NCBI GenBank assembly: GCA_046303515.1 | Contig: JBKCGI010000085.1 | Location: 1-19,655, forward strand | Source of the DNA: M2408 sp046303515 | GTDB taxonomy: Bacteria > Bacteroidota > Bacteroidia > Flavobacteriales_D > Crocinitomicaceae | Direction: 5' to 3' | DNA length: 19,655 nt | In this document: positions 1 to 7,949 of the stretch, one piece after another | Layout: each line of letters opens with the position of its first letter | How positions within the stretch are numbered: position 1 is the stretch's first letter | Notes under the pieces: model-generated | Told to the model about the DNA's origin: nothing | Databases searched by the model: none | Seen by the model: the letters and a program-made list of their open reading frames with translations, nothing else | Translations under genes and position numbers: made by a program

Positions 1-53
1 TGAATATTTTAAACCTTATTTCAAAAATAAATGGATATATAATTGCATTTACG

Positions 54-290
54 ATGTTATTTGGATTTATTCATTTTGCCTTTCTGTTTTTTAAAACATA
101 TTTCACAAAACTTCCCTTGATAAATGATTTCACAAAGAATGAAATATTACAAGTTGGAAAAGAATATCAGAAAAATAAATGGATATTTTTCAAGCTTATG
201 CTCAAACCATTTTTTGTTTTTATTTTATATATAATTGGAATTTTATTTTTTGTTTACCTAATTTCAGCCGTAAAAAATATTATGTGGTGA
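54..290 (+). CDS. Small membrane protein of unknown function, start uncertain
   Basis: This short, very hydrophobic protein has two likely membrane segments, one at the N terminus (about residues 1-14, longer if the gene starts upstream) and one near the C terminus (about residues 50-70), joined by a polar stretch rich in Lys, Asn and Glu. I do not recognise a family. The frame stays open upstream to the window edge. The window begins with TGAAT, so a single preceding A would create an ATG just outside the window, adding 18 residues that extend the first membrane segment. The listed start is therefore only the first visible ATG. The stop lies 2 bp from the end of the convergent YciI-like gene. 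No terminator is visible between the two. Confidence 0.5.
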   Translation: MLFGFIHFAFLFFKTYFTKLPLINDFTKNEILQVGKEYQKNKWIFFKLMLKPFFVFILYIIGILFFVYLISAVKNIMW

Positions 291-292
291 AT

Positions 293-745
293 TCAAATCT
301 GCACTTTCGCTATTTTTTTGTGTAATTCCGGCACCATCATCAACGCGGCTGAACAATAAAATGGATGAACTTCCATAATCAACCTTCCAGCTTTTACCGC
401 TGGATCAGTTTGTGTCCACTCCATCGCTTCTTCCATAGATTTAGCATTAAGAATAAATATTCCTCGCACTTCATTATCATCCATAAAAGGTCCTGCAACA
501 ATAAGTTTTCCTTCATTTGCCAATTTAGCGATGTTATCCAAATGTGCCCGCTGAATATGTTCAACTTCCAAACTATCTTGCGAACGATTTTTCCCTGCTT
601 TCAAATATACAAAGTAATAGGTTTTCATTCCATATTCATCTGCACCCAATTTTTTGGCTAAAATTGAATCGTAAGCAACTGTCTTTTCTTGAGTAAAAGA
701 AAATGAGCAAAACATTAGAAGTAAAAGAAATAATATTGTGTTCAT
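293..745 (-). CDS. Secreted YciI-like (YCII-related) domain protein
   Basis: The 150-residue protein starts with a Sec signal peptide of about 18 residues (hydrophobic core FLLLLMFCSFSF, then TQ), so it should be exported to the periplasm. Residues about 40-140 fit the YCII-related ferredoxin-like fold: a YYFVYLKAG strand, an EHIQRAHLDNIAKLANEGKL helix-turn, AGPF followed by a GIFIL strand, and a TDPAVKAGRL segment before the final strand. The GPF and DP motifs are typical of the family. The biochemical role of most such proteins is unknown. The gene lies downstream of yidC on the same strand but is separated from it by a strong terminator, so it probably has its own, weak promoter. Confidence 0.8.
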   Translation of the reverse strand: MNTILFLLLLMFCSFSFTQEKTVAYDSILAKKLGADEYGMKTYYFVYLKAGKNRSQDSLEVEHIQRAHLDNIAKLANEGKLIVAGPFMDDNEVRGIFILNAKSMEEAMEWTQTDPAVKAGRLIMEVHPFYCSAALMMVPELHKKIAKVQI

Positions 746-774
746 TGAATAAAATTTGAGACTAAGATAAGGCT

Positions 775-812
775 AAAAAACAAAAAAGCACGAATATTAA
801 TACCCGTGCTTT
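775..812 (-). terminator. Rho-independent terminator of the pyrG-yidC operon
   Basis: On the minus strand an 8-bp perfect stem AAAGCACG/CGTGCTTT (805-812 with 785-792) encloses a 12-nt loop. It is followed by TTT, G and six T. It sits 20 bp past the yidC stop. Confidence 0.85.
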
Positions 813-831
813 AAAAAATATATTTTGGAAA

Positions 832-2700
832 TTATTTTTTTCCTTTCAAACGATCTTGTTGTGCTTTTTGCATTTGATCTAAACGTTCTTGGAACTTAGA
901 TTTTTTCTTCGTTCCACCAGAATTAGCGTTTGCTTTTTTAGCTTCCATTTTCGCTCTCAATTTCGCTTCGTCAACAAAGAAATATTTGATTGCCAACATG
1001 ATTAAAATAGAAATCAATGTTGAGATGAAGTAATAATAACTTAATCCAGAAGAATAATTATTGAAGAAGAAAATCATCATGAAAGGGAAAATATACATCA
1101 ACACTTTCATGTTTGGCATTCCAGGTTGCTGTTGTTGTTGCATTTGACCACTATTCAACCAAGTATAAACCAAAGTAGTTACTGCCATCAATAAAGTAAA
1201 TAAGGAAATATGATCACCATATAAAGGTATATAAAATCCGAAATCGTAAACAGAATCAAAAGAAGATAAATCTTCAGCCCATAAAAATGGTTTTTGTCTC
1301 AATTCAAAAGCTGCAGGAAAGAAACGGAAAACCGCTAACAAAATTGGCATTTGAATTAACATTGGAATACAACCCGCTAACGGAGAAGCACCACTTTCAC
1401 GATAAAGTGCCATCATATCCATTTGTTTTTTCATCGCATCAGCTTTGTCTGGATATTTTTTGTTTAATTCTTCAATTTCTGGTTTTAAGATCTTCATTTT
1501 TGCTGAAGAAACGTACATTTTCCACTGAATTGGAGTTAGGAATAATTTGATAATCATCGTTAACAATAAAATCACCAATCCAAAACCTAATCCAGAAGAA
1601 GCAAGTACATTAAACATTGGTTGAATGGCATAAATATTAATCCAACGAAATAATCCCCAACCGTAATTGATAATGTCTTCGTAGTTAGAATCGTATGATT
1701 TCAACAATTCGTAGTCATTTGGACCAAAGAACCAATTCATTTTAGCACTTGCCACATCACCGCTCAAATCTAAACCAACTTGAGATTGATATTTTTTGAT
1801 GTGTGTAAAGAATTTTTTATCTCCTTGCTTGAAATTTCTGATTTTAAATTCAGCTTTTTTCTTAGAGAATTCTTTTTCAGGTTTAACAATTGTTGTAAAA
1901 TAACTTTGCTTGAAAGCAATCCATTCAACAGGCTGCTCAACTTTCAACTCATCGTCAGCCATTTCACTTAAATAACTAAAATCTTCACCTTTGTATTTGT
2001 AGCAAATCGTTGAAACTCTTTTTTGCTCACTTAACAAACGTTCTGTTTTTTTCATGTCAACATTCCAAATATAATTGGTTTGTTGTGCGTTTAAACCTAC
2101 TTGTTTGATTTCATAATCTAAATCAAATTTTCCTGGATTTAACTTGTATTTGTAAGTTAATTTTTTTCCATCTTCTAAAGTCCAAGCTAGAGTAACAGAG
2201 CTTTTTGTTTTCTTAACAACTTCAAAAGCTAAATCAGCTGTCTCGTATGTTTTTCCATTTGAGGAAAACTTTAAACCATTCGTTGCATCTTTGGCATCAA
2301 AAATTTGAAGAGGCTTGTTCTCCTTATCTTTAGCAACAAAATTTTTATAACTTTCATATTCCTTTAGATAGGCAGACTCAACAATCCCTCCTTTAGTAGA
2401 AATATCAACAATTAACTTATCTGATTCCAAACGAATTACTTCAGGAATAAAAGCAACTTCTTTTTTTGCTATATCTTTAATTTCAACAACTGCAGTTGAA
2501 CTTTTTTCTGCTTTTTTAGTCGCAGCTTGTGTTTTTTCTTCTTCTTGCTCCTTTTTAGCTTCTAAAGCAAGTTCTTTTTTCTCTTTTTCTTGTTGTGCTT
2601 TTTGAGCTTTTAACTCCTCAGCAGAAGGTTTGTTTAATAGCGTGAAAGTCACTAAAATAGCGCCAATCAATCCCAAACCTAAGATGGTATTTCTATCCAT
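832..2700 (-). CDS. yidC: Membrane protein insertase YidC
   Basis: This is the inner-membrane insertase that integrates and folds membrane proteins, alone or with SecYEG. The 622 residues follow the Gram-negative plan. There is an N-terminal membrane anchor (residues about 5-22), then a charged Ala/Lys/Glu-rich linker to about residue 75. A beta-rich periplasmic domain runs to about 340. The conserved Oxa1-type five-helix core follows (about 365-580, with TMIIKLFLTPIQWK at its first core helix and ESGASPLAGCIPMLIQMPIL in the middle). A strongly basic C-terminal tail, ending DRLKGKK, fits ribosome binding. The core helix carries Lys in LTPIQWK where Escherichia coli has the functional Arg. The gene lies 59 bp downstream of pyrG on the same strand and is probably cotranscribed with it. 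Confidence 0.97.
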   Translation of the reverse strand: MDRNTILGLGLIGAILVTFTLLNKPSAEELKAQKAQQEKEKKELALEAKKEQEEEKTQAATKKAEKSSTAVVEIKDIAKKEVAFIPEVIRLESDKLIVDISTKGGIVESAYLKEYESYKNFVAKDKENKPLQIFDAKDATNGLKFSSNGKTYETADLAFEVVKKTKSSVTLAWTLEDGKKLTYKYKLNPGKFDLDYEIKQVGLNAQQTNYIWNVDMKKTERLLSEQKRVSTICYKYKGEDFSYLSEMADDELKVEQPVEWIAFKQSYFTTIVKPEKEFSKKKAEFKIRNFKQGDKKFFTHIKKYQSQVGLDLSGDVASAKMNWFFGPNDYELLKSYDSNYEDIINYGWGLFRWINIYAIQPMFNVLASSGLGFGLVILLLTMIIKLFLTPIQWKMYVSSAKMKILKPEIEELNKKYPDKADAMKKQMDMMALYRESGASPLAGCIPMLIQMPILLAVFRFFPAAFELRQKPFLWAEDLSSFDSVYDFGFYIPLYGDHISLFTLLMAVTTLVYTWLNSGQMQQQQQPGMPNMKVLMYIFPFMMIFFFNNYSSGLSYYYFISTLISILIMLAIKYFFVDEAKLRAKMEAKKANANSGGTKKKSKFQERLDQMQKAQQDRLKGKK

Positions 2701-2759
2701 TTATGTATTTAATTTATTTATTTCTTTAATTTTCAGAGTGCAAAAGTGCAATTAATTTT

Positions 2760-4376
2760 TCACTTAGCATTCTTTTGCTCAATTGAAGCATTCACGAAAC
2801 CAACAAATAAGGCATGTGGATTTTCAACTGTACTTTTATATTCTGGATGATATTGAACTCCAACAAACCATGGATGCTCAGGAATTTCAACTACTTCAAC
2901 CAAACCTGTATCTGGATTTGTTCCTGTAGCCTTCATTCCATTTTCTTCAAATTGAGACAAATACTCGTTATTGAATTCATATCGATGTCTATGTCTTTCC
3001 TCAATTAATTCAGAGTTGTAAGCAATTGCCGTTTTAGAATTTGGAAGCAATTTACATTTATATGAGCCTAAACGCATTGTTCCGCCCATATTTGCAATAT
3101 TTTTTTGCTCTTCCATCATACTGATAACTGGAAATTTCGATTTTTCATCGATTTCAGTTGTATGAGCCTCAGTCATGTTTAATACGTTACGTGCAAATTC
3201 AATCACTGCACACTGCATTCCTAAACAAATCCCTAAAAATGGCACTTTATTTTCACGAGCGTATTTCACAGCTTCAATTTTACCTGAAATTCCACGAGAA
3301 CCAAAACCTGGAGCAACTAAAATTCCATCTAAACTTTCTAATTCAGCAGCAATATTTGATTTCGTCAATTTTTCAGAATGAATCCACTTTAAATTCACAC
3401 GGCATTTATTGGCAACTCCTGCATGAATAAAAGATTCAGCGATAGATTTATAAGAATCTTTCAATTCAACATATTTTCCTACCAAACCAATGGTAACTTC
3501 TTCTGTAGGATTTTTTAAAGTGTGTAAGAAACTTTTCCAATTATCTAAATTTGGAGTAGTTCTAGATGGAAGGTTTAACTTTTCCAAAACAACTTTATCC
3601 AATTCTTCAGCTTGCATCAACAAAGGAACATCGTAAATCGTTTCTGCATCACGAGATTCTATTACTGCGTTGATACTCACGTTACAAAATTTTGCGATTT
3701 TTTTACGCAAATTCAAATCCAATTCGTGTTCAGTTCTACAACATAAAATATCCGGCTGAACACCTAATTCAAGTAATTGTTTTACAGAATGTTGCGTTGG
3801 TTTTGTTTTTAATTCTCCTGCAGCAGCCAAATATGGAATCAAAGTCAAATGAATTACGATACAATCATTTTCATATTCCCACAACATTTGTCGCACGGCT
3901 TCTACATAAGGTAAAGATTCAATATCTCCAACTGTTCCACCGATTTCAGTGATCACAATATCAAATTCTCCTTTTTTACCTAAAATTTGAATTCTGTCTT
4001 TGATTTCATCTGTGATATGAGGAATTACCTGAACTGTTTTACCTAAATACTCTCCTTTACGCTCTTTTTCAATTACAGCTTGGTAGATTCTACCCGTTGT
4101 AACATTATTCGCCTGCGAAGTTGGTACATTTAAAAAACGCTCGTAATGACCTAAATCTAAGTCAGTTTCCGCACCATCATCTGTTACGAAACATTCACCA
4201 TGTTCATAAGGATTTAATGTTCCTGGATCGATGTTGATGTAAGGATCTAATTTTTGAATTGTTGCTGTATAGCCTCTAGCTTGTAACAATTTTGCTAAAG
4301 ATGCTGAGATAATACCTTTTCCAAGAGATGAAGTAACACCGCCTGTTACAAAAATGTATTTTGTGGAATTTGACAT
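2760..4376 (-). CDS. pyrG: CTP synthase (glutamine hydrolysing)
   Basis: CTP synthase aminates UTP to CTP using ATP and glutamine, the last step of pyrimidine nucleotide synthesis, in the cytoplasm. The 538-residue length is standard. The N-terminal synthase domain shows the ATP-binding loop TGGVTSSLGKGI (residues 11-22), the DPYINIDPGTLNPYEHGE region (44-61) and EIGGTVGDIES (144-154). The C-terminal glutamine amidotransferase domain has the oxyanion region PGFGSRG (356-362), nucleophile Cys384 in LGICLGMQ, and His510 with Glu512 in QYHPE. All catalytic residues are present. The gene heads a leftward unit with yidC. A Bacteroidota -7 box lies upstream of it. Confidence 0.98.
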   Translation of the reverse strand: MSNSTKYIFVTGGVTSSLGKGIISASLAKLLQARGYTATIQKLDPYINIDPGTLNPYEHGECFVTDDGAETDLDLGHYERFLNVPTSQANNVTTGRIYQAVIEKERKGEYLGKTVQVIPHITDEIKDRIQILGKKGEFDIVITEIGGTVGDIESLPYVEAVRQMLWEYENDCIVIHLTLIPYLAAAGELKTKPTQHSVKQLLELGVQPDILCCRTEHELDLNLRKKIAKFCNVSINAVIESRDAETIYDVPLLMQAEELDKVVLEKLNLPSRTTPNLDNWKSFLHTLKNPTEEVTIGLVGKYVELKDSYKSIAESFIHAGVANKCRVNLKWIHSEKLTKSNIAAELESLDGILVAPGFGSRGISGKIEAVKYARENKVPFLGICLGMQCAVIEFARNVLNMTEAHTTEIDEKSKFPVISMMEEQKNIANMGGTMRLGSYKCKLLPNSKTAIAYNSELIEERHRHRYEFNNEYLSQFEENGMKATGTNPDTGLVEVVEIPEHPWFVGVQYHPEYKSTVENPHALFVGFVNASIEQKNAK

Positions 4377-4403
4377 TTAGAATTAATTTGTAACTACGGG
4401 GAG

Positions 4404-4411
4404 CAAAAGTA
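4404..4411 (-). promoter_or_regulatory. pyrG promoter, -7 element
   Basis: TACTTTTG on the minus strand matches the Bacteroidota -7 consensus TAnnTTTG exactly. It lies 27 bp upstream of the pyrG ATG. No clear TTG -33 element is present; a CTTTC lies near the expected position. Confidence 0.6.
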
Positions 4412-4490
4412 ATACTTTTCTATGAAAGATTCTAATTAAAAGATGTTAAATCGCAAAGATTGTTGGAAATTTAAAGTTAATGTTGAAATT

Positions 4491-5408
4491 TCAATTCCAC
4501 CATCCTTCATTGAGCGAGAATTGCAAATAAATTTTATCTTTTCTGCGTTCTTCTTTCTTAAAACTTGGTTTACCTTCCGAATTTAATCTTGGATAATGTG
4601 GTGTATTTCGTTTGTAAGTTTTTGGCATAAAAATAAGGTCATGCGATAATCTATTTTGCAAGAAATGTCTGATTTGTTCGCTATCCAAGCCGATTTTAGT
4701 ACCAACCACCTGACTAATATTTTGAATTTCATATTTAGAAAAAACTCCCCGCACACCTACTGAAACAATACCATGACTGGTTTTTCCGTATGGTAAATTT
4801 TCTAAACTTCGAAAACCGTTAGGGCAATTCGGCATAGGAGTCTTATTCCACACAGATTTTTTTGTTTCTCCCGTCCAAATATACATGTTGGTGAAATATT
4901 TTACATTTTGATTTCTATACGACAATTCTAAAACACCAGAACGAAAGCGATCTCGAGCTTGTCCGCCAAAAACATCATTTTCAAATAAAATTGAGAATTT
5001 TTTCAAGCCCAAAGACCAGCCTCCTGACAATTGAGATGTGCCAATATCATCTGAATACCAAATGTAATTATAACCAATTGCATAGTTGTAATGCGTATTA
5101 TGCAGTAAAGCATCAAATTCAAAGTCTGGTATATTATCCTTTTTTCCTGCGAGAAGAATGATTCCAGAAGCAAAACGATTTTCAGCAAAATATTTTCTAC
5201 CTCCATAGTTTGTGAAATTTAATTTACTTTGAGTGGAAAGATTTAACTGAACAAATCGATTGGTGTAATATAAATTTGAATTAAATCCAACAGCATTTAT
5301 ATGTGTTCCAAAATTAAATACGGCTCCCAATTGAAATCCAAAATCTTGGGTCCAACTGGTAAAAGCTGTCAAAACCATAATTTGTAATATCGCAATTTTT
5401 CTTATCAA
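4491..5408 (-). CDS. Secreted beta-rich protein, possibly polymorphic toxin type 23 family
   Basis: The 305-residue protein has a probable signal peptide (residues 1-21, ending SWTQ). It is then dominated by alternating aromatic/polar strands such as FGFQLGAVFNFG and YAIGYNYIWY, suggesting a beta-barrel or beta-sandwich. Distinctive motifs are GGWSLGLKKFSILFENDVFGGQARDRFRSG (residues about 127-156), WTGET, and CPNGFRSLENLPYGKTSHG. From memory these resemble Bacteroidota proteins annotated as Bacterial toxin 23 domain proteins; I could not check this. The start is TTG at 5406-5408. The next in-frame ATG (residue 11) would remove the charged part of the signal peptide, so TTG is preferred, although it lies only about 3 nt from the inferred transcription start. 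The gene has its own promoter and no obvious immunity partner beside it. Confidence 0.7.
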   Translation of the reverse strand: MIRKIAILQIMVLTAFTSWTQDFGFQLGAVFNFGTHINAVGFNSNLYYTNRFVQLNLSTQSKLNFTNYGGRKYFAENRFASGIILLAGKKDNIPDFEFDALLHNTHYNYAIGYNYIWYSDDIGTSQLSGGWSLGLKKFSILFENDVFGGQARDRFRSGVLELSYRNQNVKYFTNMYIWTGETKKSVWNKTPMPNCPNGFRSLENLPYGKTSHGIVSVGVRGVFSKYEIQNISQVVGTKIGLDSEQIRHFLQNRLSHDLIFMPKTYKRNTPHYPRLNSEGKPSFKKEERRKDKIYLQFSLNEGWWN

Positions 5409-5416
5409 AATCAGTG

Positions 5417-5444
5417 TAAAGCTATTTTATTCCTTTCAACGCAA
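5417..5444 (-). promoter_or_regulatory. Promoter of the 4491-5408 gene
   Basis: The minus strand has TTG at 5442-5444, a 17-bp gap, and TAGCTTTA at 5417-5424. This fits the Bacteroidota -33/-7 pattern with one mismatch in the -7 box. It places transcription start within a few bases of the TTG start codon. Confidence 0.45.
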
Positions 5445-5492
5445 AAATTAAGCCATCCGTAAAACTAAGTAATTTTAATTTGATTTTTTATT

Positions 5493-5500
5493 TACCTTTG
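5493..5500 (+). promoter_or_regulatory. Promoter -7 element of the LytS/LytTR operon, near-leaderless
   Basis: TACCTTTG matches TAnnTTTG exactly and ends 5 bp before the ATG at 5506. Transcription would start at or within a few bases of the start codon. No TTG is seen at the expected -33 distance; a TTTG at 5479-5482 is too close. Confidence 0.6.
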
Positions 5501-5505
5501 AAATA

Positions 5506-6537
5506 ATGCAAACATCTAAATATTTATATTGGCTCGCACAATTCGGCGGTTGGTTGGCTTACGGAACTTTAATTACTTTGGCTACCTATTCCGATGACCC
5601 TAGAAAATTGAATTCAGATTTTTTCATCTCGATTTCTCTGTTTTTATCTTTAGGTATAATCACAACTCATATTATGAGAGTGTTTTTTATTCGCTGGAAA
5701 TTTTTAGAATTAAAATTAACACCGCTGATTCCAAGAATAATTGTCTTCTCGTTGCTAACGGCTTTATCTATGGCAATTTTTAATCATTTTTTCTCCTATT
5801 ATATTGAAAAAGATTTCAAAAGAACTATAAATTCACTTCCTTTTTTAATTGAAGTGATGTCTTTCAGTGTGTTGATATTTTTGTGGAATGCCATTTATTT
5901 TACCTACCATTTTTTCAGTAAAACAATTTCACAAGAGATTCACGTTTTGCAAATGCAAGCAAGTCAAAATGAAATCGAATTGAAAAGTTTAAGGTCACAA
6001 ATTAATCCACACTTTTTATTCAATTCTTTAAATAGTATTCGTGCTTTAATCGATATTGAACCAAAATCTGCCAAAGAAGGAGTAACTACGCTCTCCAATT
6101 TATTAAGAAAATCACTTGTTCAGGGCAAGAATGCTTATATTTCACTGGAAGAGGAAGTTGACTTGGTGAAAAACTATTTGGATCTAGAAAAAATTAGATT
6201 TGAAGAGCGTTTGAATGTAATTTGGAATATAGATGAATCCTTAATGGGTTTTCAAATTCCACCTTTTTTGATTCATACCCAAGTAGAAAATGCAATTAAG
6301 CACGGGATTTCTAAATTAATTGACGGTGGCAAAATTGAAATTGACATCTCTAAATATAATAATCTAGGAATTCGAATTGAAATCAAAAACACAGGTAAAA
6401 TTTTAGAAGTACAAAGTGATACTGCAATCGGAATTGAAAATACTAAGCGAAGATTATTTCTTCAATACAAGGATAAAGCAAGTTTTGATTTATTTGATAA
6501 AGAAAATGTAGTTCACTGTGTGATATTAATTCATTAA
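5506..6537 (+). CDS. LytS-type membrane sensor histidine kinase
   Basis: This inner-membrane sensor kinase is predicted to phosphorylate the LytTR regulator encoded 12 bp downstream. The N-terminal half has four likely membrane segments (about residues 8-28, 38-61, 74-97 and 110-136), a common Bacteroidota layout without a large extracytoplasmic sensor. A short coiled coil leads to the His_kinase domain with LRSQINPHFLFNSLNSIRALI, where His169 is the phosphoacceptor. An ATPase N box follows (QVENAIKHGI, Asn262), then a glycine-containing region IGIENTKRRL (about residues 307-316). The canonical DxGxG motif is reduced to IEIKNTGKI, a form often seen in this family. The stimulus cannot be read from the sequence. 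Confidence 0.92.
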   Translation: MQTSKYLYWLAQFGGWLAYGTLITLATYSDDPRKLNSDFFISISLFLSLGIITTHIMRVFFIRWKFLELKLTPLIPRIIVFSLLTALSMAIFNHFFSYYIEKDFKRTINSLPFLIEVMSFSVLIFLWNAIYFTYHFFSKTISQEIHVLQMQASQNEIELKSLRSQINPHFLFNSLNSIRALIDIEPKSAKEGVTTLSNLLRKSLVQGKNAYISLEEEVDLVKNYLDLEKIRFEERLNVIWNIDESLMGFQIPPFLIHTQVENAIKHGISKLIDGGKIEIDISKYNNLGIRIEIKNTGKILEVQSDTAIGIENTKRRLFLQYKDKASFDLFDKENVVHCVILIH

Positions 6538-6549
6538 ATCCATAAAGAA

Positions 6550-7290
6550 ATGAAAATGAGAACAATAATAATTGACGACGAGCGATTAGCACGTGAAGAG
6601 CTAAAGTCAATGCTTAGTAAATTTGATTTTCTTGAAATTGTTGCAGAAGCAAAAAATCCAAACGAGGGAATCGAAAAAATTAAAGAATTTGAACCAGATC
6701 TTGTTTTTTTAGACATCCAAATGCCTGGAATGAATGGTTTCGACATGCTTCAAAAACTAGATGAAATTCCGAAGGTTATATTTGTTTCTGCTTTTGATGA
6801 ATTTGCTCTAAAAGCTTTCGAAGTCAATGCCTTAGATTATTTATTAAAACCTATTGATCCAGAAAGATTAAGAGATACCTTACAAAAACTGCAACTTCCA
6901 GAGGAAGATTTTACTACAAAACTAGGAGGTGTTGAATCTAGAAAAGATAAGGTTTTAACGAAAGGAGATAAAATTTTCATTAAAGATGGTGATAAATGTT
7001 GGTATATCGATATTGACACTGTCAGAATGTTTGAATCTGATGGCAATTACGTTAAAGTATACTTTGATAAATTTAGACCTCTAATTTTAAGATCTTTAAA
7101 TTCGTTGGAAGAGCGTTTAGATTCAAAACACTTTTTTAGAGCCAATAGAAAGTATATTATCAATTTGAATTGGATTTCTTCCATCGAAAACTGGTTTAAC
7201 GGAGGTTTGATGGTTAATTTGAAGGAAGGTGAAAAAATTGAAATTTCAAGACGACAAGCCATTCGCTTTAAAGAACAAATGAGTTTATAA
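6550..7290 (+). CDS. LytTR-family response regulator
   Basis: The 246-residue cytoplasmic regulator has a receiver domain (residues about 3-120) with acidic pocket Asp9/Asp10, phosphoacceptor Asp55 in VFLDIQMPGMNG, a Ser in IFVSAFDE, and Lys in DYLLKP. It ends with a LytTR DNA-binding domain (about 143-246) that includes YVKVYFD, FFRANRKYIINLNWI and EISRRQA. It should bind promoter repeats as a phosphorylated dimer. Both ATG codons 1 and 3 are usable starts; the first is listed. The gap to the kinase gene is 12 bp, so the two form an operon. The stop codon abuts the left copy of a 68-bp repeat that carries a terminator hairpin. Confidence 0.95.
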   Translation: MKMRTIIIDDERLAREELKSMLSKFDFLEIVAEAKNPNEGIEKIKEFEPDLVFLDIQMPGMNGFDMLQKLDEIPKVIFVSAFDEFALKAFEVNALDYLLKPIDPERLRDTLQKLQLPEEDFTTKLGGVESRKDKVLTKGDKIFIKDGDKCWYIDIDTVRMFESDGNYVKVYFDKFRPLILRSLNSLEERLDSKHFFRANRKYIINLNWISSIENWFNGGLMVNLKEGEKIEISRRQAIRFKEQMSL

Positions 7291-7356
7291 TTAAAAAAGG
7301 TCGCCAAATATGACAACCTTTTTTCTTTAGTAGCGGGGACACGACTCGAACGTGCG
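7289..7356. repeat. 68-bp direct repeat, left copy (tRNA 3' end plus terminator)
   Basis: It is identical to 7670-7737 except for one base (A at 7310 against C at 7691), at a spacing of exactly 381 bp. It contains the terminator hairpin and the last part of tRNA-fMet. It starts at the stop codon of the LytTR gene. Confidence 0.95.
7293..7324. terminator. Terminator hairpin, left repeat copy
   Basis: AAAAAAGG and CCTTTTTT flank GTTGTC/GGCGAC-type inner pairing that is complete, with G-U pairs, on the minus strand. The outer stem also forms on the plus strand, so it may end the LytTR operon as well. Confidence 0.65.
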
Positions 7357-7381
7357 TCAGTCTTTCGACTGATATGAGCCC
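7331..7381 (-). pseudogene. Remnant of an initiator tRNA-Met 3' half
   Basis: Read on the minus strand it has GGGCTCATA (anticodon stem and loop with CAT), then a foreign 16-nt perfect hairpin TCAGTC-GAAA-GACTGA, then CGCACG and the intact T arm and acceptor 3' strand CCCCGCTA of the tRNA at 7712-7784. The 5' half of the tRNA is absent, so it cannot make a functional tRNA. The hairpin replaces the 10 nt (7738-7747) found in the intact gene. Confidence 0.8.
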
Positions 7382-7644
7382 AAACTTTTATTTGACATAT
7401 ATTTTTCAACTTCACTCCAGCAAAAAGCTCTTCCTCGGGAAGTTTTCAATTCTTTTTCTCTTTTTAATGCGAGATTTTTTTCTGAAAATGTTTCTGTATA
7501 AATCAATTCCCATGGTCGAAATTTTACGGTGTAACCCTTGGTGCCTAATTCATTATGTGATTTTAAGCGCTCAATTAAATTTGAACTAAATCCAATATAA
7601 ATTTTATTGAATTTTTCAGAATACAATAAATAGACTTGAAACAT
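7357..7644 (-). CDS. Small GIY-YIG nuclease family protein
   Basis: This 95-residue single-domain protein carries the GIY-YIG nuclease core: VYLLYS and IYIGFSS (the two YIG-type tripeptides, residues 4-21), Arg in IERLKSHN, and Glu in ALKREKELKTSRGRAF. The predicted activity is metal-dependent DNA cleavage. Stand-alone proteins of this size are common in Bacteroidota and their substrates are unclear. The ORF lies exactly between two copies of a tRNA-derived direct repeat. Its last seven codons (GSYQSKD) are read through the tRNA remnant, and its stop lies on the repeat boundary. This suggests that the ORF and repeat moved or were duplicated together. It could be a tRNA-targeting selfish gene, or a decayed passenger. 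Confidence 0.8.
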   Translation of the reverse strand: MFQVYLLYSEKFNKIYIGFSSNLIERLKSHNELGTKGYTVKFRPWELIYTETFSEKNLALKREKELKTSRGRAFCWSEVEKYMSNKSLGSYQSKD

Positions 7645-7669
7645 TTTAACTTGATCTAACTTGAGGAAA

Positions 7670-7784
<115 letters not shown>

Positions 7785-7813
7785 ATGTGTTCATTTGAAA
7801 ACCAAATGCGATG

Positions 7814-7821
7814 CAAAGATA
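7814..7821 (-). promoter_or_regulatory. tRNA-fMet promoter -7 element
   Basis: TATCTTTG on the minus strand matches TAnnTTTG exactly, 29 bp upstream of the tRNA 5' end. No -33 TTG is obvious. Confidence 0.6.
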
Positions 7822-7888
7822 CTACTTTTTTTCTAATACGCACACATTTTTTATTTTTTTTGTATTTTTATCAAAAAAAAACACAATT

Positions 7889-7921
7889 TTGATTTTTATA
7901 TCAGATTTGCTTTTAACTTTA
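7889..7921 (+). promoter_or_regulatory. Probable clpP promoter
   Basis: TTG at 7889-7891, a 22-bp gap, and TAACTTTA at 7914-7921 fit a -33/-7 pair with one mismatch in the -7 box. The clpP ATG follows 28 bp after the box. Confidence 0.4.
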
Positions 7922-7949
7922 TCACCTGAATTTACAAATAGTTTAAAAT

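Noticed and set aside
365..661. Plus-strand 98-codon frame
   Set aside because: It is antisense to the YciI-like gene, which has a clear signal peptide and domain motifs.
7047..7415. Minus-strand 122-codon frame through the end of the LytTR gene and the tRNA remnant
   Set aside because: It is antisense to a well-supported gene and its N-terminal part is translated tRNA/terminator repeat sequence.
7374..7589. Plus-strand 71-codon frame
   Set aside because: It is opposite the GIY-YIG ORF, has no recognisable domain and no promoter.
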